In this document: in pieces, positions 1 to 11,370 of the stretch
Numbering within the stretch: position 1 is the stretch's first letter
Layout: every line of letters begins with the position of its first letter
NCBI GenBank assembly: GCA_030062745.1
Contig: CP099846.1
Span: 19,749,621-19,813,620, forward strand
Source of the DNA: Capitulum mitella
Lineage: Eukaryota; Arthropoda; Thecostraca; Pollicipedomorpha; Pollicipedidae
DNA: 64,000 bases
Reading direction: 5' to 3'
Made by a program: the position numbers and the translations under genes
The notes under the pieces: generated by a model
What the model was told of the DNA's origin: nothing
Databases searched by the model: none
What the model saw: only the letters and a program-made list of their open reading frames with translations

Positions 1-1737
1 GTGCAGATATCCTTTGTGTGTTCTCAAGCCTTCATCGGCGAGTTTGCAAAAGGAGACTGATGGTTACTCGTACAGTCCACCAGATTCGCCCTCCAGCTAC
101 TTGCACTACAAAAGTCCCTTACTACATCACAGGTATCCATCACACCTTTAGATGAGGGCTTAGGCCTGTGTTTTGGGTGACTATCGTGAAGAGACTTGGT
201 TCTGCTGTCCGTTCTGAGAAGCTCTACAATCAATGAATGTCATGTTGGTGCCGACTGTGACAGGAGATAGTACTATGTTCAGAGCATGTTGACTTCGTGC
301 ACGAAAAATGCTCAACAGTCAGCGCCAGTAAGTGTCATGTGCAATCAAGCACGACTCCGTATGTCCAATGCAAATTATATTTGCTGTTGACTGGAGTACC
401 TGATGTAAGAAACAGGTTCTCGAAATAGAATTTAGCATTTCTTGATGCCGTTTCTGATGTGTCGTGTAACTATGATAGTATGTCTGGACCTGCACTGCTT
501 TTTTATTTATCCTTGAATTAAGTACAAAAAACGACATTGAAATCACGGAACATATTTTGAGGAAAACTTAAGAAATAGCGTGACATCTGTGTGAAACCGA
601 TGCTTCTACCTAACATGTCTTCAGAAGTCATCTAAAAATGTCGAAGTCGTTACCAGTGTGTTGTACGAGCCGTCCGAAAGAGGGCCCCGACAACGTTCCG
701 AAAGATGTCGCTGATGATCCGTGGGCTCGTGTTTACGGCATGGGTAATACTCATTGAGCAGTATGTCCGACCGCCACGCCGCCACGGGAAAAAATCTGCC
801 TTTGAAAACACCTTGTATCAGCCTTTAGTTTCAACTTGTCATTTGAGGGGCTAGAACTGTAACCCTCATCGTGCACTGTGGCTATGATGAGGATTATGAC
901 CACGATATTTTTTAAACGTTTTTTTTTACTCCAGAAGCAAACAGACATGTTAAAAGAATGAGACGAAGGCAGTACGGCAGAAAAAAACTCTTCATGAGAC
1001 GGCAGCACGAAGGAGAAGTCCTCGAAACACGGTAGCGCTAACTTCCTCCATCACGTTTCGTTGAGATCGGAAGGATAGATCTACAGGAAAAAGACAAAAT
1101 GTCCACCATTAGATTTTGGTTGACCTGGATTATCTTAATCCCGGCTACCTGCAGTTTTGGGTTGTACGTCCATCTGACAAGTTAGCTTCCTACAGTATTT
1201 TGCAACCGGCTACCTCGCAGCGACCGATCCATACAGAACATAGCACCTGTCCTACGGCCTGACTCGCGTGCGGCGTCCGCCTCCGTCGACCATTGATCAG
1301 CCATGCGACCGGCCTCCCGAATTTACCGCGCTGTAGTAGAAAAAGTTACGGACCGATTTTGCCGTATAAAAGGCAAAATGTTTGTTAGGAGCACAATAGA
1401 AGATAGGCCGAATTTCGGAGTTTGCCCTTATTACCGGGGTAGTTCGGTGCAAAAACATCATGAATGAGGACATATATATTACTGACCGGGTTTGGGAAGG
1501 AAAAATTGAAGCCGAGGTCTTCACAAAACAGAAGACAACAGGCGAAGTCGAGTTCCCAGTGCTTTTAAATAATGAGATTTCAGTTTTTATCTCACAGCAA
1601 TGCCAGTAAGATCAAGAGTAAGATATTTCGTAGCATTAGAAATATCTTGATATTTCCTACACACTGTTCTGCATTACGGAAGAAAGAGCACATTTGACAT
1701 AGTTGAAGATGTATAAGGGAGTGAGGAGTGTTACATA
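1..1737. other. Gene-free stretch, nothing recognised
   Basis: No open frame here longer than 85 codons shows a family motif, and I see no splice-linked coding segments, RNA gene or clear repeat array. Base composition is mixed and slightly AT-leaning. It borders the Crypton remnant on the right and may include degenerate flanks of that element. Confidence 0.5.
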
Positions 1738-2115
1738 CCTGGGAGAATTAATGAAATGACCAAGAAAGCAGTGAATGAAACCAAGATCACTACCATCCAG
1801 GCAGAGTTTTGGGTGGCTTAAACACAAAATGAAGTTGAATGTCTAGGTTTCTCAGAGGACCCGGAAGACATGGAGTCTCAGATATCGGATGTTGTGATGT
1901 CAAGCTTGGCGTGATATCAAGCAAACCATGAAAAGGGGAGGCAGAAATGACTCTCAGATAAGTTCAGTCTACAACATGTTCTCACTACTCGGAAGTTACT
2001 TGTAAGATGAAGAATATCCTCACCACTTGGAGAACGTTAAAAAATTCGCTGGTGCCCGGAATGCGAAAACTGCCATAATGAAAAGGCTGAAGGCAATAGG
2101 CAAAGGTATCAGACC

Positions 2116-2321
2116 AGGGGCGTAGCTCTGTATACCTTTGGTATGGAGCTTTCCATACCAAAGGAAATTATTGATATGGAATTTCATACCAATATCTTGA
2201 CCCGTCCATGTATTTCCTTGCTTAAGAAAATGAAGCACTGTAAATACGTTATCAATGCAGAATTTGAGGATTTGACAAATCTCTTTTTCCATACCAAAAT
2301 TTATTCCAACTCTGTGCCCAT
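2116..2321. mobile_element. ~205-bp MITE-like insertion inside the Crypton remnant
   Basis: An 11-bp sequence, GTATCAGACCA, occurs at 2106-2116 and again at 2322-2332, on either side of ~205 bp that interrupt the Crypton coding frame. Removing the insert plus one repeat copy rejoins the Crypton similarity (…KAIGKGI before, EEEKLW after). The insert starts AGGGGCGTAGCTCTG and ends CAACTCTGTGCCCAT, which are imperfect inverted ends (about 10 of 15 positions). It contains a perfect 13-bp hairpin at 2135-2164. The class is uncertain; hAT-like is possible. Confidence 0.55.
2135..2164. repeat. Perfect 13-bp hairpin
   Basis: CCTTTGGTATGGA and its exact reverse complement are separated by a 4-nt loop (GCTT). 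It lies inside the MITE-like insertion. Partial copies of the CCATACC core recur nearby at ~2185 and ~2290. Confidence 0.8.
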
Positions 2322-3012
2322 GTATCAGACCATGTCGATCCAAGGCCTCCACGTTTAATGAGGAGGAAAAGCTTTGGCCAAGCGGTCAGCTCGGATTCCA
2401 ATCGCCTCTTTCGCTGCTACGGACGGTGTGACACTACATTGTGCTACTGTTGGGAGCAGAGGTCGTCACGAGGCTCGCCAAATGCAGTGGGGCGACATAT
2501 CTGTCGAAAAAGACGAGTCAGGTAGCGATTTTCTTCTATTCAAAGAACGCCTGACCAAGACCAGAGCAGGAATGAGCGGCGCATGCGCATTCCTACCAAA
2601 GGCTTTCGAAAATCACGATAATCCAGTGCGATGCCCAGTCAAGGCCGAAGAATTCGTACGCCGTCGTCCGTCGTCGCCGTCGTCGTCAATCTTGCACGCC
2701 CAACTCCCCATTCTTTCTGGCTATCAATCACCGACGAGCACCAGACAGCCTCATCTGGCTCATGAACGACCCATTGGGAATAAACTCCGGGAACTCTAAT
2801 GCACACGGGATGTAAAGCAGCTGGGATACCGGGTAAAAAAAAAACGAACTAAAGCGTACGAATGGCAACCATCAAGAGGGCTTTAAACGTTGATTACCCA
2901 GCGGCGTCTGTAGCGCTCTTATCTGGACACAAGTCCGTAGAGCGCCTCGCTCACTCTACCGATGTAGCTGTGGATGTCCAAAAGGCCACGTCGAACAGTA
3001 CATTAAACCGAG

Positions 3013-6000
3013 AGCGTTTGCAGTGCAGCAAACAAAACGGAACGAAGCGGTGACTATATCAGCCAGCCACAGCCAGTTCATGTTCCACAACTGTACAAAC
3101 ATGACAATACAGCAAGCGAAACTGTGAGAAAAGCATTCGTTAAGCGTATTATTTGTTACGCATCCATGATAACTTGTGATGCAAGATGCTACTTTCTTAC
3201 GTGTGCCACTGCCAACGAGCTGAATTCACGGTTGTACGTTCCCTAACTTCCATAGTTCCTTGCCATATACTGCAGGCATGTTGTATTGAGCACGTTTGTA
3301 TTTATTTATTTTTGTCCACAGGTAACCACAGATACACTGTTTACATGCCCGGGTCATTTATATCATTTCACGATATTTATATTGTTAATTCCATCTCCTT
3401 CAAACCGCAGCCCTCACTCAAACATGGAGGTCCAAGATAGCATGATCACTGCCCATGCTTTCCTAGATTCCCGCATTTTTCTGATGGTGGCGCTTCTGAA
3501 TCTCCTCCCTTCTGGACCAGTCTCTCAGTTCGGACTGATCGCTCCCGTGTTACTGTCTCTTCGTATACTCGTTCTAGGTACTGTGCTGTGGATCCCAGCT
3601 CCTCAGGCTGGTCGCCATCCTGAACTGTCGCGCCCAGTTGGCGGGGACCGTCGGCGCCGCGGCAGTCGGCCCCATACCGGCTCATCTCACTGGACAATGG
3701 CCCTGTCGCCGTCTGTTTGGCGTCGTCGGCGGCCATCGGCGTGTCGGCCGGCGGGGGGCCTCTATCGGTCAGCTGATCGACCCTGGAGCGGCCCGCGCCG
3801 GCAGGAGGCGCCGCCATCGGCCGCAAGACAAATGACGACCGCGGGCCGCCCGCCGGCGGCAGCGGTCGCCCACCGTCTATCAGAAGCGCGCGCTGGCGTG
3901 AGAGCTCAGCGGCCCGCGCTCTCAGGTAGTGGCCCGCTGTGACAGCGCTCCGCTCTAGGACAGCACCGGTCATGGAGAAGGTCGCACCTGCGGAACAGTC
4001 GAAATGAAAAACAGTTGGCATGAAAGGAACCGTTCGCCGTGTTTTATTAAGGCTGTGGCCCGCTCCGGCTACGGGGAGTTTTTCTGCAACTCCCGGAATC
4101 GGAGAGCTCATGCTCCTCTTCTGGCGCTGCAGGCCGCAGACAAACGGGACAGAACTGTTATCAGGTCGTCTTGTAACCAGGCAGACCACAGAGCCGACGA
4201 TACTCCGACCTCATCGAATGCTGCACAGCGAGCGGCCTGGCCTGCATGCAAACGTCCTGCATGACACACATTGCAAACGGGGAATATCAAATGGATGCAT
4301 AGAAAAGCCGCCATGGTCTGTCGCCGCCGGTGCCAGGTGATTAAACCTTATGTAGGATGCGGGGAATTTCAATTGCGTTATGCTAATCGGCCGATGCCCG
4401 CACCCACGCCGCGTAAACTTCAGACGAAACGCCCGCAGACGGAATGCGGGACCGACGGCCGCCGCCGGAGGGCACGAGTGCCCGGAACGACCCGTCAGCG
4501 ATGATCGGTCTGCCATAATGCGATTCATGGCCTCTCGATGAAACTTCCCATACTGCATTTCGGCTTAATGGCCGACTTCGGGAAAAGGTGTGCTGGAACG
4601 CCATGTGTAAGCTTTGAGGAAACGCGAATCCTGAATATTCGGAAACACGGGCAAATATGTTGTGACAATGAAAAAAAACAAGCAACGACAAGAGTCCACG
4701 TCACTGATTACCGTCCGAATTCCGCACTTGCTGAAAGGTAGATTGCTGGCGTCATCCGTTATAATTTATTCAATCCGAATTTTCCCCAAGCTTGGTAGTT
4801 TTCAAACACGACAACATAAGGCAACCGAAGGTACTCACAAGCAGGTGCATTCAGCTAGAGCTATACGCGTGCCTGTCGGCTGACCCGTTTTACGTCCCCT
4901 GTCCGATCAGGTAAGCACCCATGCGAATAAAGTTAGACTTTAAAAACAGTGTTAATGCACGTAGCGCATCAGTTCACAATTTCATTTGTGGTCATACGAG
5001 ATATTGAAGACCTCGGTCCTACGCTGTTTGTTTTATGGCATAGCTACTACCGTCCCAATGTTTGTGAAGGCCGCAATTTTTTTTTTTTATAAAAAAAAAA
5101 AAAAGGGGGGAAGGGGAAAAAATGGCATGCCAGCGTCAGCATTTCTATCTTACCCCTATTTTTGTAGTGGGTCCTGGTGGTTTGTCTGAACTCGAGTCTT
5201 ATAATTGTTTGACATGATTGATATTTGATAGTTTTGACACTTTGATATAACTGCTTAATTGTTTGTTTCTTCACACTGTTTGCTGTTACCGCCTCGGGCG
5301 CTACGTCACCTCCGCCCTCCGCACATCAGAGCCGTCACCAGACTTCGTCGGCGCTGGTTTATCCCAGCATGCGCAGAACGAGACCTCAGTGGGAAGTGGC
5401 AAGCTCAAGAGTTTCCGAAAGTCTGCAACACGCTTCCGTCGGGTGACATCCCTGTCATATCGTTCCCTTGTTTCGAGGCATCTCATACGACTGCTCGGAA
5501 TCTATTACGCAAGGTCTCATTTTAGAGGATATCCGACGGCTAAGCAACTGTAGTGCCGGCGGACGGGACTGCTGGAGTCTGCGAAACTCCGCTGGATTGT
5601 GAAGTCCTGTTACAGAGCCCACCGATCTTTTTTTTGGGGTCTGGAGACGCATCTAGTACAGGCGCGCGGGACTTCCTAGTTAAATGCCGTTTGGCAACAA
5701 AAGATCCCGTTTGCCTTATACTGAATACGTAGAGGTAGAAACGGGGAAATCTTAGGCCCTATTGTTGCTTCATTAAGAGCCGAAGTCATAATATTTTCAC
5801 TGAACACAAGAGGACTTCAGGTTAAACGCACGTGGTCCACTTCTTATCTCATACCACATCCTCTCGGATAAGTGGGAAGGGTAGGACTGATCTGTGAAGA
5901 TCCCATGAAACTGAAGGTTCCAGGGCGGACCATCGTTATGATCAGATAACCAGGGGTTGACATTCCAGTAATGCCACAACATTTCCTGGTGCTGGTGGAT

Positions 6001-6470
6001 ATGCGATGGAGAGACAAACGTCAAATGGATGGACAAACAACAGGATGACACAGTGCCGTGAGGAAGGTAAGCAGCCCGTGGCGACGCTTACTTGTTTTTA
6101 CATGGGGAAATGTACGCTTTAGAGCCTGCAAGGACCCTCACGTCTGCAAAGACGGCCACAGCTGTAAACGTCGCTATATCGATGCTCCGCGCTGCTCACC
6201 ACTTCACTGGTTCATATAGATCACACTTGCGATGGCATTCGCAACATGACACTCGCGATAAATCTCACAAACGCCTCCACGCTTAGGCTCACACCGAAAT
6301 CCACTCATCCAGTCTCGCGCAGCGGCTGATGGCCTCGCACGAGCTCGGATGTCTAAAGCGGCCCGCGAGAGACAAATGTCGGCGCAGCCGCCGGTCGCGT
6401 CAGGTGACAAATCGCCGCACTTTCAGTCCGTGTCGGCGACAGGCGTGGACTGTCGGCCGCTATGCCGGGG
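3013..6470. other. Gene-free stretch
   Basis: Mostly non-repetitive, with a GC-rich island at ~3600-3960. A 247-codon minus-strand open frame covers 3446-4189, but it has no recognisable domain and lies in the GC-rich part, where stop codons are rare; I do not call it a gene. A T-run followed by an A-run and a G-run sits at ~5078-5110. No RNA gene or mobile element was recognised. Confidence 0.5.
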
Positions 6471-6618
6471 CCCCAGCTCCTGAGTGTACCCCTGGTTCAG
6501 AGTACCACCCCAGCTCCTGAGTGCATCCCTGGTTCAGAGTACCACCCCAGCTCCTGAGTGTACCCCTGGTTCAGAGTACCGTCCCATGTCCTGGGTGCAA
6601 CCATGGTTCAGAGTACCG
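6471..6618. repeat. 37-bp minisatellite, 4 copies
   Basis: Four head-to-tail units start at 6471, 6508, 6545 and 6582. The first three are nearly identical (core CCCCAGCTCCTGAGTG … GGTTCAGAGTACC); the fourth has diverged. Because 37 is not a multiple of 3, the array is not a coding repeat. Confidence 0.9.
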
Positions 6619-9600
6619 GCTGGGCCTCGACAGACGACTAACTCAGGTACGCCAGCCACAGCTGACGACTAATGGCGCGGCGTAAAGGGAGGAAGGGAAA
6701 AGGCAGAGGAGGCAGAGAGCGCGGCAGAGACGGCAGAGGAAAAGCCAAGGACGTGGTAAAGGTGGCAGAGGCGGCAGACTGACCGACAAACGGCCTGGCG
6801 ACCAGACTCGATAGTTCGTCGGCGTCGTCTGCCTGCGTGAGATGGACGGGAGGTGTATTGAACCGCCGAGACACAGGTCCCAATACTCCCGACAGACCGG
6901 CCATACGGCTGGCTCAGGGGAGCGCCGTGATCCTCAGATCACCACGTCCCGGGGACACTGTTTATCAGGAGCATTCGAAAAGTCGTGCGGCCGCAGCGCC
7001 TTACGTCTTGAGACCAAAGATGTTCGCGTCGGAGACTTATTTCCTCAGATCAAATCACGCAAACTATGATCTAAATACAAAAATGGATATGAATGTTTTA
7101 CTCACGTAAGAAAATGTTCCTGATAACGAATGTTCCATGCACTTCTCTGCATGTACGTGCGTACTGCCGTTATTATTCCGTTCGGATTCGGACGAGATGT
7201 AAGCCCTGGGCGCATTCGGTGTGTTCGAGATCGTTTCCATTTACGCCTCACTCACGTCACGAACCCCTCAAGATCAATGACGCTGTTTTGCAGCAACAGG
7301 TACGCACCATTAGTCCAGCTTAGCCAACATGTGCCACGTCTGTCATGACGGCGCAGCCGTGCAGAAATAGTTGCTATCACAGTCCTCTCTTTTATGAAAT
7401 GAGAGCCAAGCTGAAATAAATCGTCCGAAATCCAAGGATAACCGAGTCGTCGAGAGATGTCAGAAACGGTGAGAAAGTTTACAAAGTAGGTGCGTCGACG
7501 AAAGCTGAGTGGGTCTCGATAAAGTTCCTGAATATTTGTCCGTGTCCGTTTTAATCGTGTTCGTCGTACTTAATCGCTTTGATCGTTTTAAATATTTCAA
7601 TTTAAGCCCGAGCGTGCTGAAGCGGTAAAGTTGGGGTCGGAGTCCATGCTAAGCCGAACACGACTGCAGGAAAATATTTGCAGGGTACCAAGGAAAACAC
7701 AGCCGAAACCCCCTGGAGAGCCTTTCCGCCAATAATGATCGCTCCGTCCGGCAGACGATGTCTCTCCGGGCTGCGTTTTTACGGGGACGGTAAACATGGC
7801 CACGGCTCGGCCTGCGCCAAACCAAACAGTGGCCGGCTCAGGGGTGGTCGCACTGACGGAGGCGGCCGGCAGGACCGGGGCCGGGCCGAATTTCGCCGGG
7901 CGTGGGTCATCGGGAACTGGCCGAATGTCCGGGCCGGGAGTCCACCGGGAATCGTCGATCAGTGTCCAGCGGCTATTAGCTCCGGACTGGTACAACACGA
8001 CGCTGACGGATCGCCGCCAGCCGAGCTCGCGGTTACTGCAGCGCTGATTCCAAAAACATTCGCCGGCGAGGTGATGGATGATCGGAGAAAATATGTGATT
8101 CAGGAAGGTGTCTGCTGGCCTCGAAACTCAAGCTCTGATGATGCTTGATGCTCTGAAGCCAAGAAATCCGGTTAAAGGCAGGCTCAGAGGTGGTCGGCAA
8201 TATTTGTTTTCTGCCTGTAACTGCACTTACATGCAATGTTAGTACATACAAGAAATTTATTTCGCGGGAGTTTTTTTCCGTGTGTGCCCTGAACACAGAA
8301 TCAGCGAAGACTGCAACGCTTTTTAATCTTATCCTTGTCAAAGTGGTGGTTGTCCATCATTTATCGCCAATCAAACATATGCGCATTATAAAACAACCTC
8401 CACAGCACCTAAAGGGAGTGATTGGCGTATTGTTCACGTCGATCGATTTATCACGAGGCTCATTATGTATGCATTCTTCCGATAAACCTTCACGAAAAGT
8501 CCATTCGACGCATTCAAAGCCACCTATACGTCACAGTTTCGAGACGTACAAATTCCACAAGAGGAAACTTTTAAGCCACGCTGGCAGCGACGCTGTCACG
8601 CACGAGCCTGCCTCACCATCGCTAAGGAGTGACGGGTCACGGAGCCACGGGTCCACGTCCACATAGCCGATCGAGATGCATCCAATCACACAATGTTTGC
8701 GTGTGTTTTTGCACCGCAAAACTATTGGGCCCAAAAATTTAAAGGTGTTATGTAATACGCCAGGAAGCATGATATGGTAACGTGATGACAAGATGCCGTT
8801 TTTTTTTGTTACTGCGGTCGAACAGTTACTCCGTTCGCCACTTGCTTAAAACTCACAAAGTGCACTGCAAAGCTGATCTAACGTATCCATCATTGTACAA
8901 TTCAGGTGGGTACTACCGCACCACCGATTGGTCGGCTTCGTTGCTGTTTGGCTTCAGTTGTACAAAGTGCGACCATCCAGTGGACGATGTTTGCACTTGG
9001 TACTAGCTAGACTTTGAGATTTCAACTTCGCTGGTGAATATTAGCACTGCACAGTTCATTCGCTAAGAAGCAAACAGGTGTGCGCTGTTGATTTGGTCCT
9101 TACTCCTCCCATAATCCAGGCTTTATGTGTTTTGTTACTCATCCACAAAACAACGAAGGTTGTGAGGTGGGCAGAGTTGATAAGTGCAGTTAGTACGAGG
9201 ACTCACACTTCGCCATGTCACAGCTTCCTGACGAACGGTCATAATTACATTTTTCAGTCTTTTATTGGTTTTCGTCCGCCATTGTCGTCAATTTGTCGTA
9301 GAGATAGATTTTATACTAATGCGACATAGGCGGTGCAAATAGCCAAGGACGAATGCTAGTGTCTCGTTCCTCTTGTTTTAACTCCTCCCTGTCAGTGCTG
9401 TCATATTGTTCTGGAGATCACCGGTGGTCTCACTCTCGTTTAGCTCCACTCATGCTTCGTCATGAGGGAGGAGCCCCGTAATGGCGTGACAAGACCGTGC
9501 AATAAACTGCCACCTGAAACGTAGTATCTGTCAACGCTGCTCGGTGTACTTCGTCCTTCCACTCCTCGCGCGCATTGTTCGGAACATCGAGTGCTATGAC

Positions 9601-9710
9601 AACCATTCATTCGACGATACCCTCCAAAACAATCAAAAAACATCCAGCATTTCCACAAGGAGATACAAGGGGTTGGCTATGATGCATTGGCGCCAACAAA
9701 ACCGCACGCC
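6619..9710. other. Gene-free stretch
   Basis: No gene found. ~6675-6780 is a purine-rich GGCAGAG-type simple region. A GC-rich segment at 7680-8050 gives long but featureless open frames on both strands. The only repeat I can tie to another locus is the short SINE-related fragment at ~7612-7660. Confidence 0.45.
7612..7660 (+). repeat. Fragment related to the SINE at 29.5 kb
   Basis: The stretch GGGGTCGGAGTCCATGC, and ~20 bases upstream of it, match the minus strand of the SINE body near 29635-29665 (same 17-mer, similar left flank). It is only about 45-50 bp, so it is either a 3' fragment of the same family or a conserved core. Confidence 0.45.
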
Positions 9711-9749
<39 letters not shown>

Positions 9750-9758
9750 GCACACACA
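9711..9758. repeat. (CA)n microsatellite
   Basis: An almost pure CA run with two G substitutions near its right end. It degenerates into CA-rich sequence to ~9790. Confidence 0.95.
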
Positions 9759-10070
9759 TTACCAGTACATACAAACACGCACACATATAGGAAAGCACGA
9801 CTGGCGCCTCTGACGCGTCAGGTCTAACCTGGACGCATGTTTGTGAGAGGGCAGCCCTGGCGGTGCGCTGGTTCATCCGACAGGCGGAGTCTGCACTGCC
9901 CTCTGCCGCGGGAGGAGGGTAAAGCGGCCGGTGAGGCGGTGGCAAAAGAGAGGCCACTCCTTACAAGAAGGTGCGACAGTCAGGGAACGAGCTCCATTCC
10001 GACGACGCCGAGAGCTGAGTCTGAGAGACTGGTGGGAGGGAGGCGCTCCTTTCTGACACACACCACGTCT

Positions 10071-10154
10071 GGAAAAAGAGAGAGAGGGGGGAGGCGGAAG
10101 AGAGGAGATATTAAATGAGGAGGGGAGTGGGGAGGAAATGGAGAGAAAAAGAGA
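10071..10154. repeat. Purine-rich simple sequence
   Basis: A GAGAGGGGGGAGG-like purine tract running up to the left duplication of the MITE at 10163. It is low complexity and has no coding value. Confidence 0.7.
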
Positions 10155-10162
10155 GGGCGCAG

Positions 10163-10457
10163 CCACTGATGGATCCAGTGAAATCCATCGTGGGCATCCC
10201 CCATTTTATTGGAAAAGGGGGCCAAAAGTCATTCGGCCCTCTTTTCGGACGAAGAAGTGTAGTTTTTCATTTAGAAACATTTCAGAGACAATACACGCTA
10301 ATTTTCGAAAATGGCAACACAGTGTGGCTGAAATCCAAGGAGAAATAACAATTTAGGGATAGGTTAGGCTATACAGATGGTTTAGGGGTAGGTTAGGCCA
10401 CACAGATGGGGATTTATCTCCCCCCCTCACTTTAACACATGGTCTGGATCCGCCCTA
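10163..10457. mobile_element. hAT-like MITE, copy 1
   Basis: The left end CCACTGATGGATCCAG and right end CTGGATCCGCCCTA are imperfect inverted repeats. The flanks GGGCGCAG (10155-10162) and GGGCAAAG (10458-10465) agree at 6 of 8 bases, compatible with a worn 8-bp hAT target duplication. Internal sequence is shared with the element at 62826-63097: both have a CGAAAATGG segment, a GTGGC…AATCC segment, AGGTAGGTT-like sequence and TTTAACACATGGTCT near the right end. Non-coding, so non-autonomous. TIRs of the CAGNGGCGGATCC type are known from hAT-Tip100 families; placing it there is inference. Confidence 0.6.
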
Positions 10458-10465
10458 GGGCAAAG

Positions 10466-11120
10466 TGGAGAAGAAGAATAATGAGAGGACTGGTAAGACG
10501 GACAGCGCAAGATACAACAGAACACAAGGAGCGGGATGGTGAGAGAAAAACCGAGCAGATGAAGTCCGATTGGAAAGGTCGTCAGGCTGGTGCAACTGGC
10601 TGGCGCTGAGTCGCCCTGGCGGTCACATGACCTGCAGACCATACTGCGCGGTGATGGTGCCCAGATGACGGCACCTCCGCCGGCGATGACGTTGGCGCTG
10701 GCCCCGGTGACGACAGGGCCTGGACAGTCGGAGGCGCGCCCCTCGGAGACAAAGGGGGCGCTGAGTGGTCCGCGCGCCTGACGTCAGCCACCACAAACCG
10801 GCGTGGAGCAGTAGCGTGCAGTCAGAATTTTGATGGGGGGGTCAGGAGGCAAACAGCGCATCGGAAAATACTAAACGTTGCCATTGAAACCAAATTAATT
10901 GTAAAGTAAAGGAAATATTGGTGCTGAGGAGAGCCAATTTACTTCTGACCAGAGGCAGCGCTGGGCTCTCAGAGATGCATAAGCAGTTAAAAAAAAATAG
11001 TGTGTAAGTTCCATTCATCTATACGTGATTGGTTTTCAAGTTTTCGCTTTATTTCTGTCGTTTCGCATAGCATTTTTTCCAAATTATGTAAACATTCAGT
11101 ACATAAATAACGCCCTCGCC
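10466..11120. other. Gene-free stretch
   Basis: No gene is visible. At ~10808 there is a CAGTAGCGTGCAGTC sequence that resembles the end of a hAT-type element, but I could not find a matching opposite end. The right part leads into the LINE fragment. Confidence 0.4.
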
Positions 11121-11370
11121 AGGATGGACTATGACACTCTCTGGACCCATTTTAATGTTGGCAATATGAAATCTCGCTGTGTGCAATATGACCTCATGTT
11201 TTTGTACAATGTCTGCCATGCGAGACTCGGCAGCCCTGAGCTGCTGTCAGCGCTCGACATGGCTGTGCGGCGGCGCCCATCGCGTACCCCTGCGCTGTGG
11301 AGCATCCCCATTGTTCGGGGAAATACCGTTCAGCGCAGCCTGTTTATTCGTGTACCCACCTTGTGCGATA
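11121..11370 (+). pseudogene. C-terminal fragment of a non-LTR retrotransposon reverse transcriptase
   Basis: Frame +3 from 11121 reads a pattern typical of the end of Jockey/CR1-like ORF2: CVQYDLMFLYN, then SPELLSALDMAVRRRPSRTP, then WSIPIVRGNTVQRS and IRVPTLCD. Known LINE proteins have at this place 'R…DL.FLYK…I.SP.LL…I…P.R.TR…F.VP..RTNYG..S…R…YN'. The fragment starts abruptly with no RT core (no FADD) upstream, so it is a 5'-truncated copy, the usual outcome of LINE insertion. The open frame continues to 11675, but beyond ~11400 I see only LINE tail or flank. The clade is not determined. Confidence 0.6.

Larger units (their letters stand above)
1738..3012 (+). pseudogene. Decayed Crypton-type transposon (DUF3504 tyrosine recombinase)
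   Basis: A tyrosine-recombinase transposase remnant, readable only by switching frames. Reading left to right I see INEMTKKAVNETKITT (from ~1743), SSVYNMFSLLGSYL (~1961-2002) and FAGARNAKTAIMKRLKAIGK (~2044-2103). After an insertion come EEEKLWPSGQLGFQSPLSLL (~2360-2419), HEARQMQWGDISVEKDES (~2467-2520), FKERLTKTRAG (~2539-2571), FFLAINHRR (~2711), WLMNDPLGINS (~2750), SVRMATIKRALNVDYP (2853-2900) and VALLSGHKSVERL (~2911-2949). This order matches Crypton/DUF3504 proteins: N-terminal SAM-like core, then the catalytic domain with Arg, HxxR and LSGH motifs. It is dead. There are at least three frame changes and several stops, a TAA at 2850-2852 sits where the His of HxxR should be, and the usual nucleophile Tyr after LSGH reads Ser (TCT 2955-2957). 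Family identity is from motif recognition, not a search. Confidence 0.75.

Noticed and set aside
3446..4189. 247-codon minus-strand open frame
   Set aside because: No domain or signature, GC-rich sequence with few stop codons, no splice partners, low-complexity Arg/Pro/Ala composition.
10808..11000. Another hAT-type element starting CAGTAGCGTGCAGTC
   Set aside because: Only one terminus is recognisable; no inverted partner or flanking duplication found.
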